From contig NZ_BMND01000035.1 in assembly GCF_014646275.1 (NCBI RefSeq), positions 1 to 64,000 of the forward strand: a DNA stretch of 64,000 nt, in the 5' to 3' direction. How positions within the stretch are numbered: the stretch's first letter is position 1; the number at the start of each line of letters is the position of its first letter. The DNA comes from Streptomyces kronopolitis (GTDB taxonomy: Bacteria > Actinomycetota > Actinomycetes > Streptomycetales > Streptomycetaceae). This document shows, piece after piece, positions 24,181-36,033 of the stretch. The position numbers and the translations under genes are program-made. The notes under the pieces were generated by a model. That model searched no databases, was not told the origin of the DNA, and was given only the letters and a program-made list of their open reading frames with translations.

Positions 24181-24822
24181 TCAGACCAGGGTGCTCCAGT
24201 ACGACCACCAGTTGGTGAGGATCAGCAGCGCGATCACGCCGTACCACAGCACCGGCAGCACCCAGTGGAACTCCAGCACCGCCCGGCGCACCCCGTCGGG
24301 GGCCGGGATGATGCCGTGCTTGAGGTTGTGCACGGTGGTGTACCAGAACATCAGGATCGTGACGCACCAGGTCAGCGTGCACCACAGGCACAGCGCGTTG
24401 ATGCTGTAAAGCGACTGGCTCATCAGCCACATGCAGAAGACCGCGGCGAGGCCGGTGCCGATGTTCAGCCCGATCCAGTACCAGCGGCGGAAGCGGGCGC
24501 CCGCCAGCAGGGCCACCCCGATCGCGATCACCACACCGAAGCCGACCAGCCCGGCCATCGGGTTGGGGAAGCCGAAGGCCTCCGCCTGCTTGCTCTGCAT
24601 GACGCTGCCGCAGGAGATGATCGGGTTGAGGCTGCAGGCCGGCTTGAAGTTCGGGTCCTTCAGCAGCTCGAACTTGTCCAAGGTGATGACCCAGGCCGCC
24701 AGCAGACCCAGTGCACCGGTGATCACCAGGAGCAGGGCGAGCCCGCGGCCGGAGCCGGTGGCGGGCGCGCCGCTCGCGCGGTCGTCGTCGGTGGACACGT
24801 CGTCAAGCGCTGTCGTCGTCAT
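24181..24822 (-). CDS. Vitamin K epoxide reductase family membrane protein
   Basis: A protein of 213 residues from the ATG at 24822 (MTTTALDDVS). Four or five membrane helices follow a 25-residue cytoplasmic arm. The two redox pairs are visible: CSLNPIISC (loop cysteines) and CLWC (CxxC, in SINALCLWCTLTW) near the quinone. Bacterial VKOR passes electrons from DsbA-type thiol oxidases to menaquinone to drive disulphide formation outside the membrane. No extracytoplasmic DsbA partner is adjacent. Confidence 0.93.
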   Translation of the reverse strand: MTTTALDDVSTDDDRASGAPATGSGRGLALLLVITGALGLLAAWVITLDKFELLKDPNFKPACSLNPIISCGSVMQSKQAEAFGFPNPMAGLVGFGVVIAIGVALLAGARFRRWYWIGLNIGTGLAAVFCMWLMSQSLYSINALCLWCTLTWCVTILMFWYTTVHNLKHGIIPAPDGVRRAVLEFHWVLPVLWYGVIALLILTNWWSYWSTLV

Positions 24823-25165
24823 ATCGCCGTTCCGTCGATCCCTCGGGAGGTGTGCCTCAGCGGCCGGGCCGGGCAAGCGCGGTCGCCGTTCATTCTGCCC
24901 CAACTCCACCATGACCCACTGTGCGATGCACATAAAGGCGAACCCCGCTCACACAGCGTTCTCATAGACCGGGCGCCGGGCGGGCCGTCCCCCGCCGCCC
25001 GCCCGGAGGCCCGTCGCCGCCGTCACCGCGCCACCGGATTCCCTCCGCGGGGATGAACGCGCGAGCGGGATTGACCGCGTCCGCCGGAGAGCACGAGGGC
25101 GGCGAGGCAGCGAAAGGGCCCGGACGGCAGCTCGCCGTCCGGGCCCCCGGCCTGCTTCCGGGCGG
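24823..25165. other. 343-base gap between VKOR and hisS
   Basis: Contains the hisS terminator at 25116-25146 and, nearer the VKOR start, the probable VKOR promoter region. I recognise no gene and no named regulatory motif. Confidence 0.5.
25116..25146 (-). terminator. Terminator after hisS
   Basis: A perfect 13-bp stem, 25116-25128 with 25134-25146, with a five-base loop begins 20 bases after the hisS stop. On the minus strand it is followed by TTTCG. Confidence 0.75.
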
Positions 25166-26428
25166 TCAGCCCAGCATGCGCCGGATCTCCTCGGCCACGC
25201 CGTCCAGCGCGACCGCGCTCTGCTCGCCGCTCTCCAGGTCCTTGAGCTGTACGAGGCCCTCGGCCAGGTCCCGCTCGCCCGCGACGAGCGCCAGGCGCGC
25301 GCCGGAGCGGTTGGCTGACTTCATGGCGTTCTTCAGGCCCTTGCCGCCGAACGCGAAGTCGGTGGCGATGCCGGACCGGCGCAGCTCGGTGACCACGCCG
25401 AACAGCACCCGGCGGGCCTCCTCGCCGAGCGGTACCGCGTAGACGGCGGTGGCCGCCGGGATGTCGAGCGTGATGCCCTCCGCCTCCAGCGCCAGCACCG
25501 TGCGGTCGACGCCCAGCGCCCAGCCGACGGACGGCAGCGCGGGGCCGCCGATCATCTCCGAGAGGCCGTCGTAGCGGCCGCCGCCGCCCACCGCGGACTG
25601 CGAGCCCAGGCCGTCGTGGACGAACTCGAAGGTGGTGCGGGTGTAGTAGTCCAGGCCGCGCACCAGCTTCTCGTCGTCCTCGAAGGCCACGCCCGCCGCG
25701 GTCAGCAGCTCACGCACCTGCTCGTGGTACGCCTTGCAGGCCTCGCAGAGGTAGTCGCGGAGCCGGGGCGCCCCGTCCAGCTGCCGCTGCACCGCCTCGC
25801 GCTTGTCGTCCAGGACGCGCAGCGGGTTGATGTCGACCCGGCGGCGGGTGTCCTCGTCGAGGTCCAGCCCGCGCAGGAAGTCCTGCAGCGCGGTCCGGTA
25901 GACGGGGCGGCACTCCTTGTCGCCGAGGGAGTTGAGCAGGATGCGGAAGTTCCGCAGCCCCAGCGCGCGGTAGGCCTGGTCCGCCAGGATGATCAACTCG
26001 GCGTCCAGCGCCGGGTCTTCGGCGCCGATGGCCTCCGCGCCGACCTGGGAGAAGTGGCGGTAGCGGCCCTTCTGCGGACGCTCGTAGCGGTAGTACGAGC
26101 CGGAGTACCAGAGCTTGACGGGGAGGTTGCCGGCCTTGTGGAGGTTGGCCTCCAGCGCGGCGCGCAGCACGGACGCGGTGCCCTCGGGGCGCAGCGCGAG
26201 CCGGTCGCCGCCCTTGGTCTCGAAGGCGTACATCTCCTTGGTCACGATGTCGGTGGACTCGCCGACACCGCGCGCGAACAGCTCGACGTTCTCGAAGCCG
26301 GGGGTCTCGATGTAGCCGTACCCGGAGTTCCGCAGCGGCGCGGAGATCGCCTCGCGCACCGCGAGGTACGTGGCGGACTGCGGCGGGATCAGGTCGTAGG
26401 TGCCCTTGGGGGCCTTGAAGGTGCTCAC
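25166..26428 (-). CDS. hisS: Histidyl-tRNA synthetase
   Basis: Charges tRNA-His. It has 420 residues from a GTG at 26428 (VSTFKAPKGTYDLIPPQS). Class II motifs are clear: motif 2 in YRYERPQKGRYRHFSQVG, the HisA region LVRGLDYYTRTTFEFV, motif 3 in GWALGVDRTVLAL, and a C-terminal anticodon-binding domain. It follows the metallo-hydrolase gene by 11 bases and is probably cotranscribed with it. Confidence 0.97.
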   Translation of the reverse strand: MSTFKAPKGTYDLIPPQSATYLAVREAISAPLRNSGYGYIETPGFENVELFARGVGESTDIVTKEMYAFETKGGDRLALRPEGTASVLRAALEANLHKAGNLPVKLWYSGSYYRYERPQKGRYRHFSQVGAEAIGAEDPALDAELIILADQAYRALGLRNFRILLNSLGDKECRPVYRTALQDFLRGLDLDEDTRRRVDINPLRVLDDKREAVQRQLDGAPRLRDYLCEACKAYHEQVRELLTAAGVAFEDDEKLVRGLDYYTRTTFEFVHDGLGSQSAVGGGGRYDGLSEMIGGPALPSVGWALGVDRTVLALEAEGITLDIPAATAVYAVPLGEEARRVLFGVVTELRRSGIATDFAFGGKGLKNAMKSANRSGARLALVAGERDLAEGLVQLKDLESGEQSAVALDGVAEEIRRMLG

Positions 26429-26439
26429 GGAAGCTCTCG

Positions 26440-27153
26440 TCACATTCCTCGTCGTGGAGGCGGGCTGAAGCCGTCTCCGAGGCCGGCGGCCACTTCCCGC
26501 AGGAAGGGGTTGGTGGCGCGCTCGCGGCCGATGGTGGTCTGGGGGCCGTGGCCGGACAGGACGACGGTGGAGTCCTCCAGCGGCAGGCACACGCGGGCCA
26601 GCGACTGCAGGATCTCGCCGTGGTCGCCGCCCGGCAGATCGGTGCGTCCGATGGAGCCGGCGAAGAGCAGGTCGCCCGAGAAGAAGACCGGCGGGATGTC
26701 GGCCTGCTCGGGCATCCTGAACGTCACCGACCCCTTGGTATGGCCCGGGGCGTGCGCGACGGAGAATTCCATCCCGGCGAGTTCCAGGGCGGCACCGTCG
26801 CTCAGCTCCTTGACCTCGTCCGGCTCCCCCACGGTGAGTTCGCCCATGAGCTGCTGACCGATGGAGCGGCCGAGGGCCTTCTCCGGGTCGCTCATCATGA
26901 AGCGGTCCTCGGGGTGGATCCAGGCCGGGACATCGTGGGCGCCGCACACCGGAACGACGGAGGCGACATGGTCGATGTGGCCGTGGGTGAGGACGACCGC
27001 GACGGGCTTGAGCCGATGCTTCGCGACCGCGTCCTCGACTCCCTGGGCCGCTTGGTGGCCCGGGTCGATGATGACGCACTCCTCACCGGCGGCGGGGGCG
27101 ACCAAGTAGCAGTTGGTGCCCCAGGCCCCGGCGGGGAACCCGGCAATCAGCAC
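26440..27153 (-). CDS. Metallo-beta-lactamase fold hydrolase (glyoxalase II-like)
   Basis: A protein of 237 residues. It has the metal-binding THGHIDH motif near residue 56, further His in APGHTKGS and Asp in FFSGDLLF, and a C-terminal SGHGPQT. The family includes hydroxyacylglutathione hydrolases, persulfide dioxygenases and related thioester hydrolases. Streptomyces lacks glutathione, so a mycothiol-type or other thioester substrate is more likely (inference). It is often found just before hisS in streptomycetes. Confidence 0.85.
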   Translation of the reverse strand: MLIAGFPAGAWGTNCYLVAPAAGEECVIIDPGHQAAQGVEDAVAKHRLKPVAVVLTHGHIDHVASVVPVCGAHDVPAWIHPEDRFMMSDPEKALGRSIGQQLMGELTVGEPDEVKELSDGAALELAGMEFSVAHAPGHTKGSVTFRMPEQADIPPVFFSGDLLFAGSIGRTDLPGGDHGEILQSLARVCLPLEDSTVVLSGHGPQTTIGRERATNPFLREVAAGLGDGFSPPPRRGM

Positions 27154-27323
27154 GTTCGTCCTTAAAGGTCGGTAGGGAGGTCGTAGGGAGTCGGTCCGCA
27201 GGTCCGCTCCCGGACATCTCGGCAGCTCCAGAGCCTACCGGCGGGACTCCCGGCAGGGCGAACCCGGATACGGTACGGCCACGGCGCATCATCACGATCG
27301 ATGATCGGACAAGGAGACGACCG

Positions 27324-28148
27324 GTGGTCAGCAAGGATCAGCGGCGGCGGCAGCTCGCCCGGGAGAAGTTCGAGCGCCAGCAGCAACGGCGGTCCGCCGC
27401 CCGGCGGAAGACCAAACGCCGCAATGTGGTCATCGCGTCCGCCGTCGCCGTCGCACTGGCCGCCGGCGGCGCCGTCTGGGCCTCCGTGGGACTGGCCGGC
27501 GGGACGTCCGACCGGGCCGCGGCGGACGAGGCCCCCTCGAAGGCCCCGGACCCGTGCGACCGGCCCGCGAAGGGCACGCCGTCGGCGAAGACCTGGAAGA
27601 AGGAGCCGGCGATGACGGTCGACACCTCGGCCGCCTACACCGCGAAGCTGGCGACGACCTGCGGCACGATCACCCTGAAGCTGGACGCCGGCAAGGCCCC
27701 GCACACGGTCAACTCCTTCGCGTTCCTTGCCGCTCAGGGCTACTTCGACCACAGCAAGTGCCACCGGCTGGTCGACGAGGGCATCCACGTCCTGCAGTGC
27801 GGCGACCCCAAGGGCACCGGCCAGGGCACCCCCGGCTACACCATCCCGGACGAGAACCTCAAGGACTCCCGGCTCAAGGGCGGCGTCTATCCGGCGGGCA
27901 CGGTCGCGATGGCCAACCGCTACGACGGCAAGAGCAAGGAGACCCGCAACACCGGCGGCAGCCAGTTCTTCCTCGTCTACCAGGACAGCAAGCTGCCGCC
28001 GGACTACACCCCGTTCGGCACGATCACCGGCGGTATGGACGTGCTGCGCAAGATCGCCGACGCGGGTTCGCGGACCGACCGGTCGATCGGCGCGACGGTG
28101 CCCAACGCCACCGTCGTGATCAACCGGGCGACCGTCACCAAGTCCTGA
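27324..28148 (+). CDS. Membrane-anchored cyclophilin-type peptidyl-prolyl isomerase
   Basis: A protein of 274 residues from a GTG at 27324 (AAGGAG nine bases upstream). A Lys/Arg/Gln-rich cytoplasmic start is followed by one membrane helix (VVIASAVAVALAAGGAVWAS, residues 33-52) and a cyclophilin domain outside. TLKLDAGKAPHTVNSF and GGSQFFLVY are typical. The usual FHRVIxxFMIQGGD reads CHRLVDEGIHVLQCGD, so the Arg is kept but the pocket is altered. It probably helps fold secreted proteins. Confidence 0.9.
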   Translation: MVSKDQRRRQLAREKFERQQQRRSAARRKTKRRNVVIASAVAVALAAGGAVWASVGLAGGTSDRAAADEAPSKAPDPCDRPAKGTPSAKTWKKEPAMTVDTSAAYTAKLATTCGTITLKLDAGKAPHTVNSFAFLAAQGYFDHSKCHRLVDEGIHVLQCGDPKGTGQGTPGYTIPDENLKDSRLKGGVYPAGTVAMANRYDGKSKETRNTGGSQFFLVYQDSKLPPDYTPFGTITGGMDVLRKIADAGSRTDRSIGATVPNATVVINRATVTKS

Positions 28149-28160
28149 CCGGCCGGGCTG

Positions 28161-28185
28161 CCGGGGCGGCACACCTCCGCCCCGG
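28161..28185 (+). terminator. Weak hairpin after the cyclophilin gene
   Basis: A 9-bp stem (28161-28169 with 28177-28185, loop seven) begins 13 bases after the stop. Confidence 0.45.
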
Positions 28186-28345
28186 TGCCCACCGTGGAAT
28201 TCGGTCGCGCTGGATGCGGACAGCCGCGCGCCGTTCGCCTAGATTGGCGTTGTGAAGGGTGCCTGCTCCGACGGCTGCCACCCTCACCGCACATCAGCCC
28301 GTCGGACCGGCCAGGGCGTGGCTCTGCCGGACAGAAACTGTGGAC

Positions 28346-28378
28346 GATGCCGGGGGGCCGCACGCCCCCGTCGGCATC
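28346..28378 (+). promoter_or_regulatory. Leader hairpin before the DUF349 gene
   Basis: GATGCCG (28346-28352) pairs with CGGCATC (28372-28378), extended by a G-run pairing with a C-run. It ends four bases before the GGAGGAGG ribosome-binding site at 28383-28390. A looser inverted repeat (GTGAAGGGTG with CACCCTCAC, about 28253-28287) lies further upstream. It could be a regulated leader or a simple read-through block. Confidence 0.45.
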
Positions 28379-28394
28379 ATGTGGAGGAGGCGCT

Positions 28395-29624
28395 GTGAGC
28401 AGCGACCCATGGGGCCGCGTCGATGAGACGGGGACCGTGTACGTGCGTACCGCCGACGGCGAGCAGGTCGTCGGATCGTGGCAGGCGGGAACTCCCGAGG
28501 AGGCCCTCGCCTACTTCGAGCGCAAGTATGAGGGCCTGGTCGTCGAGATCGGCCTCCTCGAGCGCCGGGTCAAGACCACCGACCTGTCGGCGAAGGACGC
28601 GACGACCGCGATCGAGCACCTGCGCACCCAGGTCGACGAACACCATGCGGTGGGCGACCTGGCGGCGCTGCGGGTGCGGCTGGACAAGCTCGTCGAGGCC
28701 GTCGAGGCGCGCCGCGAGGAGCGCAAGGCCCAGAAGGCCAAGCAGAGCGACGAGGCCCGGCAGGCCAAGGAGAAGCTGGTCGCCGAGGCCGAGGAGCTGG
28801 CGGCCAGTGAGCAGTGGCGGGCGGCCGGTGAGCGGCTGCGCGGGCTGGTGGACACCTGGAAGGGCCTGCCGCGGCTCGACCGCAAGGCGGACGACGAGCT
28901 GTGGCACCGCTTCTCGCACGCCCGCTCGGCGTTCTCCAAGCGGCGCAAGGCGCACTTCGCGTCGCTGGACGCCCAGCGCGAGGAGTCCCGCAAGGCCAAG
29001 GAGAAGCTGGTCGGCGAGGCCGAGGCGCTGTCCGGCTCGACGGACTGGGGGGCCACCGCGGCCCGCTACCGCGAGCTGATGGCCGACTGGAAGGCCGCGG
29101 GCCGCGCCCAGCGCGAGCACGAGGACGACCTGTGGAACCGCTTCCGCGGCGCCCAGGACGTCTTCTTCCAGGCGCGCAGTGAGGTCTTCGCGGAGCGCGA
29201 CACCGAGCAGCGGGAGAATCTGACCCGCAAGGAGGAGCTGGCCGTGGAGGCCGAGAAGCTGCTCCCGGTCTCGGACCTGAAGGCCGCCCGTGCGGCGTTC
29301 CGCGGGATCAACGAGCGGTGGGAGGCCATCGGCCACGTCCCCCGGGACGCCCGCCCGAAGATCGAGGGCCGGATGCACGCCGTCGAGCGCGCGCTCCAGG
29401 AGGCCGAGGAGAGCGAGTGGCGCCGGACGAACCCCGAGGCGCGGGCCCGCGCGGCGGGGCTCACCGGCCAGCTCCAGGACGCGGTCGACAAGCTGCAGAA
29501 GCAGATCGACACGGCCCGGGCGGCCGGCAACGACGCCAAGGCCGACAAGCTCGGTCGTGAGCTGGAGGGCCGCAAGGCACTGCTGGACCAGGCGCTGAAG
29601 GGCCTGGAGGAGTTCGGCGGCTAG
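28395..29624 (+). CDS. DUF349 coiled-coil protein
   Basis: A protein of 409 residues from a GTG at 28395, with GGAGGAGG five bases before it. Repeated DUF349 units of about 75 residues (W..A..R...L...WK..G.A.R..DD.LW.RF..A...F..R) are visible around residues 130-210, 215-285 and 290-350. Long charged helices join them (EARQAKEKLVAEAEEL). The family is widespread in actinobacteria and its role is not known; the repeats suggest a rod-shaped adaptor. It has its own leader and is followed by a strong terminator. Confidence 0.88.
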   Translation: MSSDPWGRVDETGTVYVRTADGEQVVGSWQAGTPEEALAYFERKYEGLVVEIGLLERRVKTTDLSAKDATTAIEHLRTQVDEHHAVGDLAALRVRLDKLVEAVEARREERKAQKAKQSDEARQAKEKLVAEAEELAASEQWRAAGERLRGLVDTWKGLPRLDRKADDELWHRFSHARSAFSKRRKAHFASLDAQREESRKAKEKLVGEAEALSGSTDWGATAARYRELMADWKAAGRAQREHEDDLWNRFRGAQDVFFQARSEVFAERDTEQRENLTRKEELAVEAEKLLPVSDLKAARAAFRGINERWEAIGHVPRDARPKIEGRMHAVERALQEAEESEWRRTNPEARARAAGLTGQLQDAVDKLQKQIDTARAAGNDAKADKLGRELEGRKALLDQALKGLEEFGG

Positions 29625-29641
29625 CAGCCGGAACAGCGGTC

Positions 29642-29670
29642 GGCCCCGGTACGGATTCCGTACCGGGGCC
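29642..29670. terminator. Bidirectional terminator between the DUF349 gene and rel
   Basis: A perfect 13-bp stem, GGCCCCGGTACGG (29642-29654) with its complement (29658-29670), and a three-base loop. A TTCTG run follows on the plus strand. It serves two convergent genes. Confidence 0.85.
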
Positions 29671-29698
29671 TTCTGCTGTGCGTCTGCTGTCCGCTCCG

Positions 29699-32317
<2,619 letters not shown>

Positions 32318-32428
32318 GAGCACTCCTCAGGGCGGTTCCGGGCCCCCGTGCCTCGAACGGGCCGGGGTGCCATCGTATCGACCCCGGGCCCGCGACTGCC
32401 CCGCGGCCATGGGTCCGTACATGACACA

Positions 32429-32468
32429 GCGGCAGGGGCACCCGGATTGTTCCGGGTGCCCCTGCCGC
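32429..32468 (-). terminator. Terminator after apt
   Basis: A perfect 18-bp stem, GCGGCAGGGGCACCCGGA (32429-32446) with its complement (32451-32468), and a four-base loop, 22 bases after the apt stop. It isolates rel from the apt-sec unit. Confidence 0.85.
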
Positions 32469-32490
32469 GAAGGTGCTGTGCTGAAGCCGG

Positions 32491-33039
32491 TCAGAGCGTG
32501 ATCAGGGCCTCCAGCGGAGCGCCCTTCAGGCCCGGCTCCAGGCGCTGCCGCCCGGCCAGGAAGCCCAGCTCCAGCAGCACCGCCACGCCCGCGACCTCGG
32601 CGCCCGCACGCCGGATGAGCTGCAGCGACGCCTCGGCGGTCCCGCCGGTGGCGAGCACGTCGTCGATCACCAGCACCCGGTCGCCCGGGGCCAGCGCATC
32701 GACGTGCAGTTCGATCTCGGCCGAGCCGTACTCCAGCTCGTAGGTCTGCCCGAGGGTCTCGCCGGGCAGCTTGCCCGCCTTGCGGACCGGGACGAAGCCG
32801 ACGGCGGCCCGGACCGCGACCGGGGCGGCGAGGATGAAGCCGCGGGCCTCCAGGCCCACGACCTTGTCCACGCGGTGGCGCGCGCACAGATCGACGAAGG
32901 CGTCGGTCAGCGCGCCGAAGGCGACCGGGTCGGCCAGCAGCGGGGTGATGTCCTTGAACACCACGCCCGGCTGCGGATGGTCCGGGACATCCGTTATCCG
33001 GCTGAGCAGCAGCTCGCGCAGGGCGGCCGGGGCGCTCAT
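32491..33039 (-). CDS. apt: Adenine phosphoribosyltransferase
   Basis: Salvages adenine to AMP using PRPP. It has 182 residues from the ATG at 33039, which overlaps the secF stop (ATGA). The PRPP loop VLVIDDVLATGGTAEAS and the N-terminal FKDITPLL motif are intact. Placement after secD-secF and before rel is conserved in Streptomyces and other actinobacteria. Confidence 0.96.
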   Translation of the reverse strand: MSAPAALRELLLSRITDVPDHPQPGVVFKDITPLLADPVAFGALTDAFVDLCARHRVDKVVGLEARGFILAAPVAVRAAVGFVPVRKAGKLPGETLGQTYELEYGSAEIELHVDALAPGDRVLVIDDVLATGGTAEASLQLIRRAGAEVAGVAVLLELGFLAGRQRLEPGLKGAPLEALITL

Positions 33040-34151
33040 CGGCGCTTGCCCGACGAACGGCCGCGGCCGCGGTTGCGGGAGGCGGGCTGCTGGCGCGGTC
33101 CGACGACCGCCGCGCCGTCGACGTCCTCGTCCACGGCCGGGGCCCCGTCCTGCGGCTCGTCCTGGTCGTCCTCCTTGGCGGCGGCCGCGGCACGCTTCGC
33201 CTTCACCCGCTTGGCCAGCGCCTTCATCTGCGGCTCGCGGCTCTTCAGATCGGCGACCAGCGGGGTCGCGATGAAGATCGAGGAGTACGCACCGGCGGCG
33301 AGACCGACGAACAGGGCCAGCGAGATGTCGTTGAGCATGCCCGCGCCCAGGACGCCGCCGCCGACGAACAGCAGACCGGCGACCGGCAGCAGCGCCACGA
33401 CGGTGGTGTTGATGGAGCGCACCAGGGTGCCGTTGATGGAGCGGTTGGCGATCTCGCTGTAGGTGAAGCGGGTCTGCTTGGTGATGTCCTTCGAGGCCTC
33501 CTTGAGGCTGTCGAAGACGACGACCGTGTCGTAGAGGGAGTAACCGAGGATCGTCAGCAGACCGATGACCGTGCCGGGCGTGACCTCGAAGCCGACCAGG
33601 GCGTAGACGCCGACCGTGATCGTGAGGTCGTGGATCAGGGCGATCAGGGCGGCGACCGCCATCCGCCACTCGAAGGCGACGGCGAGGTAGAGCACCACCA
33701 GGACCATGAAGATGCCCAGGCCCAGCCACGCCTTGTTGGCGATCTGCTCGCCCCAGCTCGGGCCGACCAGCTGGGTGTTGACGTCCTTGACCGGGACGTT
33801 CAGGTCCTTGGCGAGCTCTTCCTGGACCGGCACCGACTGCTTGGTGTCCAGGCCGCTGATCTGGATGCGCAGCGCGCCGCCGCCGAGCTTCTGCACCACG
33901 GCCTGGTGGCCGCCGGCCGCCGACTCGGCCTTGTGCTGGGCCTCCGAGGCGGAGACGGAGGTCTTCGGGGTGGTGAAGACCGCACCGCCGGAGAACTCGA
34001 TGCCCATGTTCAGGCCGCGCACCCCGAGGCCGACGATGGCCACGATGGTGATGAGGATCGAGAGGCCGTACCAGATCTTCCGCTTGCCGATGAAGTCGTA
34101 GCCGACCTCGCCGCGGTAGAGCCGGGCGCCGATGTTTCCGAGCTTGGACAT
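33036..34151 (-). CDS. secF: Protein translocase subunit SecF
   Basis: With SecD it uses the proton gradient to pull secreted proteins across the membrane after SecA-driven transport. It has 371 residues from the ATG at 34151. Six membrane helices and the periplasmic P1 region are visible; GGAVF near residue 58 and YSLYDTVVVFDSL match family motifs. The cytoplasmic tail of about 70 residues is basic and acidic low complexity. It starts one base after the secD stop. Confidence 0.95.
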   Translation of the reverse strand: MSKLGNIGARLYRGEVGYDFIGKRKIWYGLSILITIVAIVGLGVRGLNMGIEFSGGAVFTTPKTSVSASEAQHKAESAAGGHQAVVQKLGGGALRIQISGLDTKQSVPVQEELAKDLNVPVKDVNTQLVGPSWGEQIANKAWLGLGIFMVLVVLYLAVAFEWRMAVAALIALIHDLTITVGVYALVGFEVTPGTVIGLLTILGYSLYDTVVVFDSLKEASKDITKQTRFTYSEIANRSINGTLVRSINTTVVALLPVAGLLFVGGGVLGAGMLNDISLALFVGLAAGAYSSIFIATPLVADLKSREPQMKALAKRVKAKRAAAAAKEDDQDEPQDGAPAVDEDVDGAAVVGPRQQPASRNRGRGRSSGKRR

Positions 34152-34152
34152 C

Positions 34153-35934
34153 TCACGCCTCCTTCGTCTGGGTCGGGGCGGCGCCACGGCGGCGGCGCAG
34201 CGGCGGCTTGGCGCCCAGGCGCTTGGGGTCGAGGCCGGACCAGGGATGGCCGTCGGCGAAGAACTTCCGCCGGGCCAGCAGCGTCATCAGGGGCTTGGTG
34301 AAGAAGAAGACCACGACGACGTCGAGGACGGTGGTCAGGCCGAGCGTGAAGGCGAAGCCCTGGACCTTGCCGACGGTGACGATGAACAGCACCGCGGCGG
34401 CCAGGAACGACACGAAGTCGGAGACCAGGATCGTGCGGCGGGCGCGGGGCCAGCCGCGTTCGACGGCAGGGCGCAGGGTGCGTCCCTCGCGGATCTCGTC
34501 CCGGATGCGTTCGAAGTAGACGATGAACGAGTCGGCGGTGATACCGATGGCGACGATGGCGCCGCAGACCGCCGGGAGGTTCAGCGCGAACCCGATGGCC
34601 GGTCCCAGCAAGGTCATGATCGTGTACGTCAGGACCGCCGAGACGCCGAGGCTCGCCAGCGCGACCAGCGACAGGCCGCGGTAGTAGGCGACGAGGTAGA
34701 GGACGACCAGGGCGAGGCCGATGGCGCCGGCGATCAGACCGGCGTGCAGCTGCTCGCCACCGAGCGCCGCGGTGACCGTGGTCTCGTCGTCGATCTTGAA
34801 GGAGAGCGGCAGGGCACCGTAGGACAGCATGTTGCCGAGGTCCTCGGCGGACTGCTGGGTGAAGCCGCCGGAGATGGTGGCGTTGCCGCCGTTGAGCCGC
34901 TCGCTGACGCGCGGGTTGGAGACCACCGCGCCGTCCAGGACGATCGCGAACTCGTTCTGCGGCTCCGCCTTGGCGGCGAGCTTGCCGGTGGTGTCCGCGA
35001 ACTTCTTGCCGCCGTCGGAGGTGAAGTCCATCTGGACGATCCAGCCCTGGCCCTGCTGGCTGTCGAAGACGGCCTTGGCGTCCTTGACGTCGGTGCCCTC
35101 GACGCCGACCGGGCCGAGCGCGTACTTGCGGCTGCCGTCGTCGTGGCAGGCCACGACCGGGTCGGACGGCTTCGTGCCGGCTGCCTTCTCGCCCGCGGCG
35201 GCACGGCTCTTCTTGGTGGAGCAGTCCAGCGCGTTCAGCTGCTTCTGGAGGGCCGGCGGAAGGGCGGCGCCACCGGGCTGCGGAGGCGTCACGGGCGCGG
35301 ACGGCTTGGCCGGACCGGAGGGGGTGGGCTTGCCGGACGGGGCCTTCTTCAGCGCGTCCGTCACGGCACGGCCCTGGCTGGTCGGCTTCGCGTTCGGCGA
35401 CGGCGCGGAGGAGGCGTTCTGCTGGGTGCCCTGCGCTCCCTTGCCGCCCGCGGCCTTGTCACCCTTGCCCTTGCCGTTCGCACCGCTCTGCGAGGGGCTG
35501 GGCTTCGGCGCGGGGGTCTTGGCGCCGGCGGCGATGCTCAGCACCGGCCGGAATCCGAGCTGGGCGGTGGTGCCGACCTGCTGGCGGGCCTGCTTCGCGT
35601 CCGTCCCCTTGGGGATGTTCACGATGATGTGGTTGGAGCCCTGCGTCTGGACCTCGGCCTCGGACACACCGAGACCGTTGACCCGCCGCTCCATGATGCC
35701 GGCGGCGGTCTTCATGTTGGTCTCGTTGATCGCGTTGGGCTTGCCCGGCTGGTTCTGGGCCGCCAGCGTGAAGCTGGTGCCGCCCGCCAGGTCGATGCCC
35801 AGTCGGGGCGTCATGGTGCCGGAGTAGAACATTCCTCCGATCAGCCCCGCGATCGCGATGAGGACCAGGATCAGGGCGCGGCCCGGATGCCCCTGGCTCG
35901 CGGGCGCCCTGCGGCCCTTCTTGGGTGCTGCCAC
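34153..35934 (-). CDS. secD: Protein translocase subunit SecD with Pro/Gly/Lys-rich insert
   Basis: Partner of SecF. It has 593 residues from a GTG at 35934. Membrane helix 1 is followed by GIDLAGGTSFTL (family motif D1), a large extracellular P1 domain, then five helices including GIVLAL-type and TADSFIVYFERIRDE motifs. Between about residues 140 and 270 the P1 domain carries a long low-complexity stretch rich in Pro, Ser, Lys and Gly and ends with a short Cys-containing segment (LDCSTKKSR ... VVACHDDG). This insert makes it longer than E. coli P1 in that region. Confidence 0.95.
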   Translation of the reverse strand: MAAPKKGRRAPASQGHPGRALILVLIAIAGLIGGMFYSGTMTPRLGIDLAGGTSFTLAAQNQPGKPNAINETNMKTAAGIMERRVNGLGVSEAEVQTQGSNHIIVNIPKGTDAKQARQQVGTTAQLGFRPVLSIAAGAKTPAPKPSPSQSGANGKGKGDKAAGGKGAQGTQQNASSAPSPNAKPTSQGRAVTDALKKAPSGKPTPSGPAKPSAPVTPPQPGGAALPPALQKQLNALDCSTKKSRAAAGEKAAGTKPSDPVVACHDDGSRKYALGPVGVEGTDVKDAKAVFDSQQGQGWIVQMDFTSDGGKKFADTTGKLAAKAEPQNEFAIVLDGAVVSNPRVSERLNGGNATISGGFTQQSAEDLGNMLSYGALPLSFKIDDETTVTAALGGEQLHAGLIAGAIGLALVVLYLVAYYRGLSLVALASLGVSAVLTYTIMTLLGPAIGFALNLPAVCGAIVAIGITADSFIVYFERIRDEIREGRTLRPAVERGWPRARRTILVSDFVSFLAAAVLFIVTVGKVQGFAFTLGLTTVLDVVVVFFFTKPLMTLLARRKFFADGHPWSGLDPKRLGAKPPLRRRRGAAPTQTKEA

Positions 35935-36033
35935 CTTCTCGTATCTCCCTGTCCAACCCCTCGGCCCGGGATGCCGGCCGAGCGGCCACGAAGTCTTGTG
36001 GGGACCTGCCCCCGCCGGAGCCTAGACCGTCCC

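Noticed and set aside
24823..25165. Possible upstream extension of the VKOR gene
   Set aside because: The in-frame extension to 24933 is charged and proline-rich without family resemblance, and the ATG at 24822 gives the normal short cytoplasmic arm.
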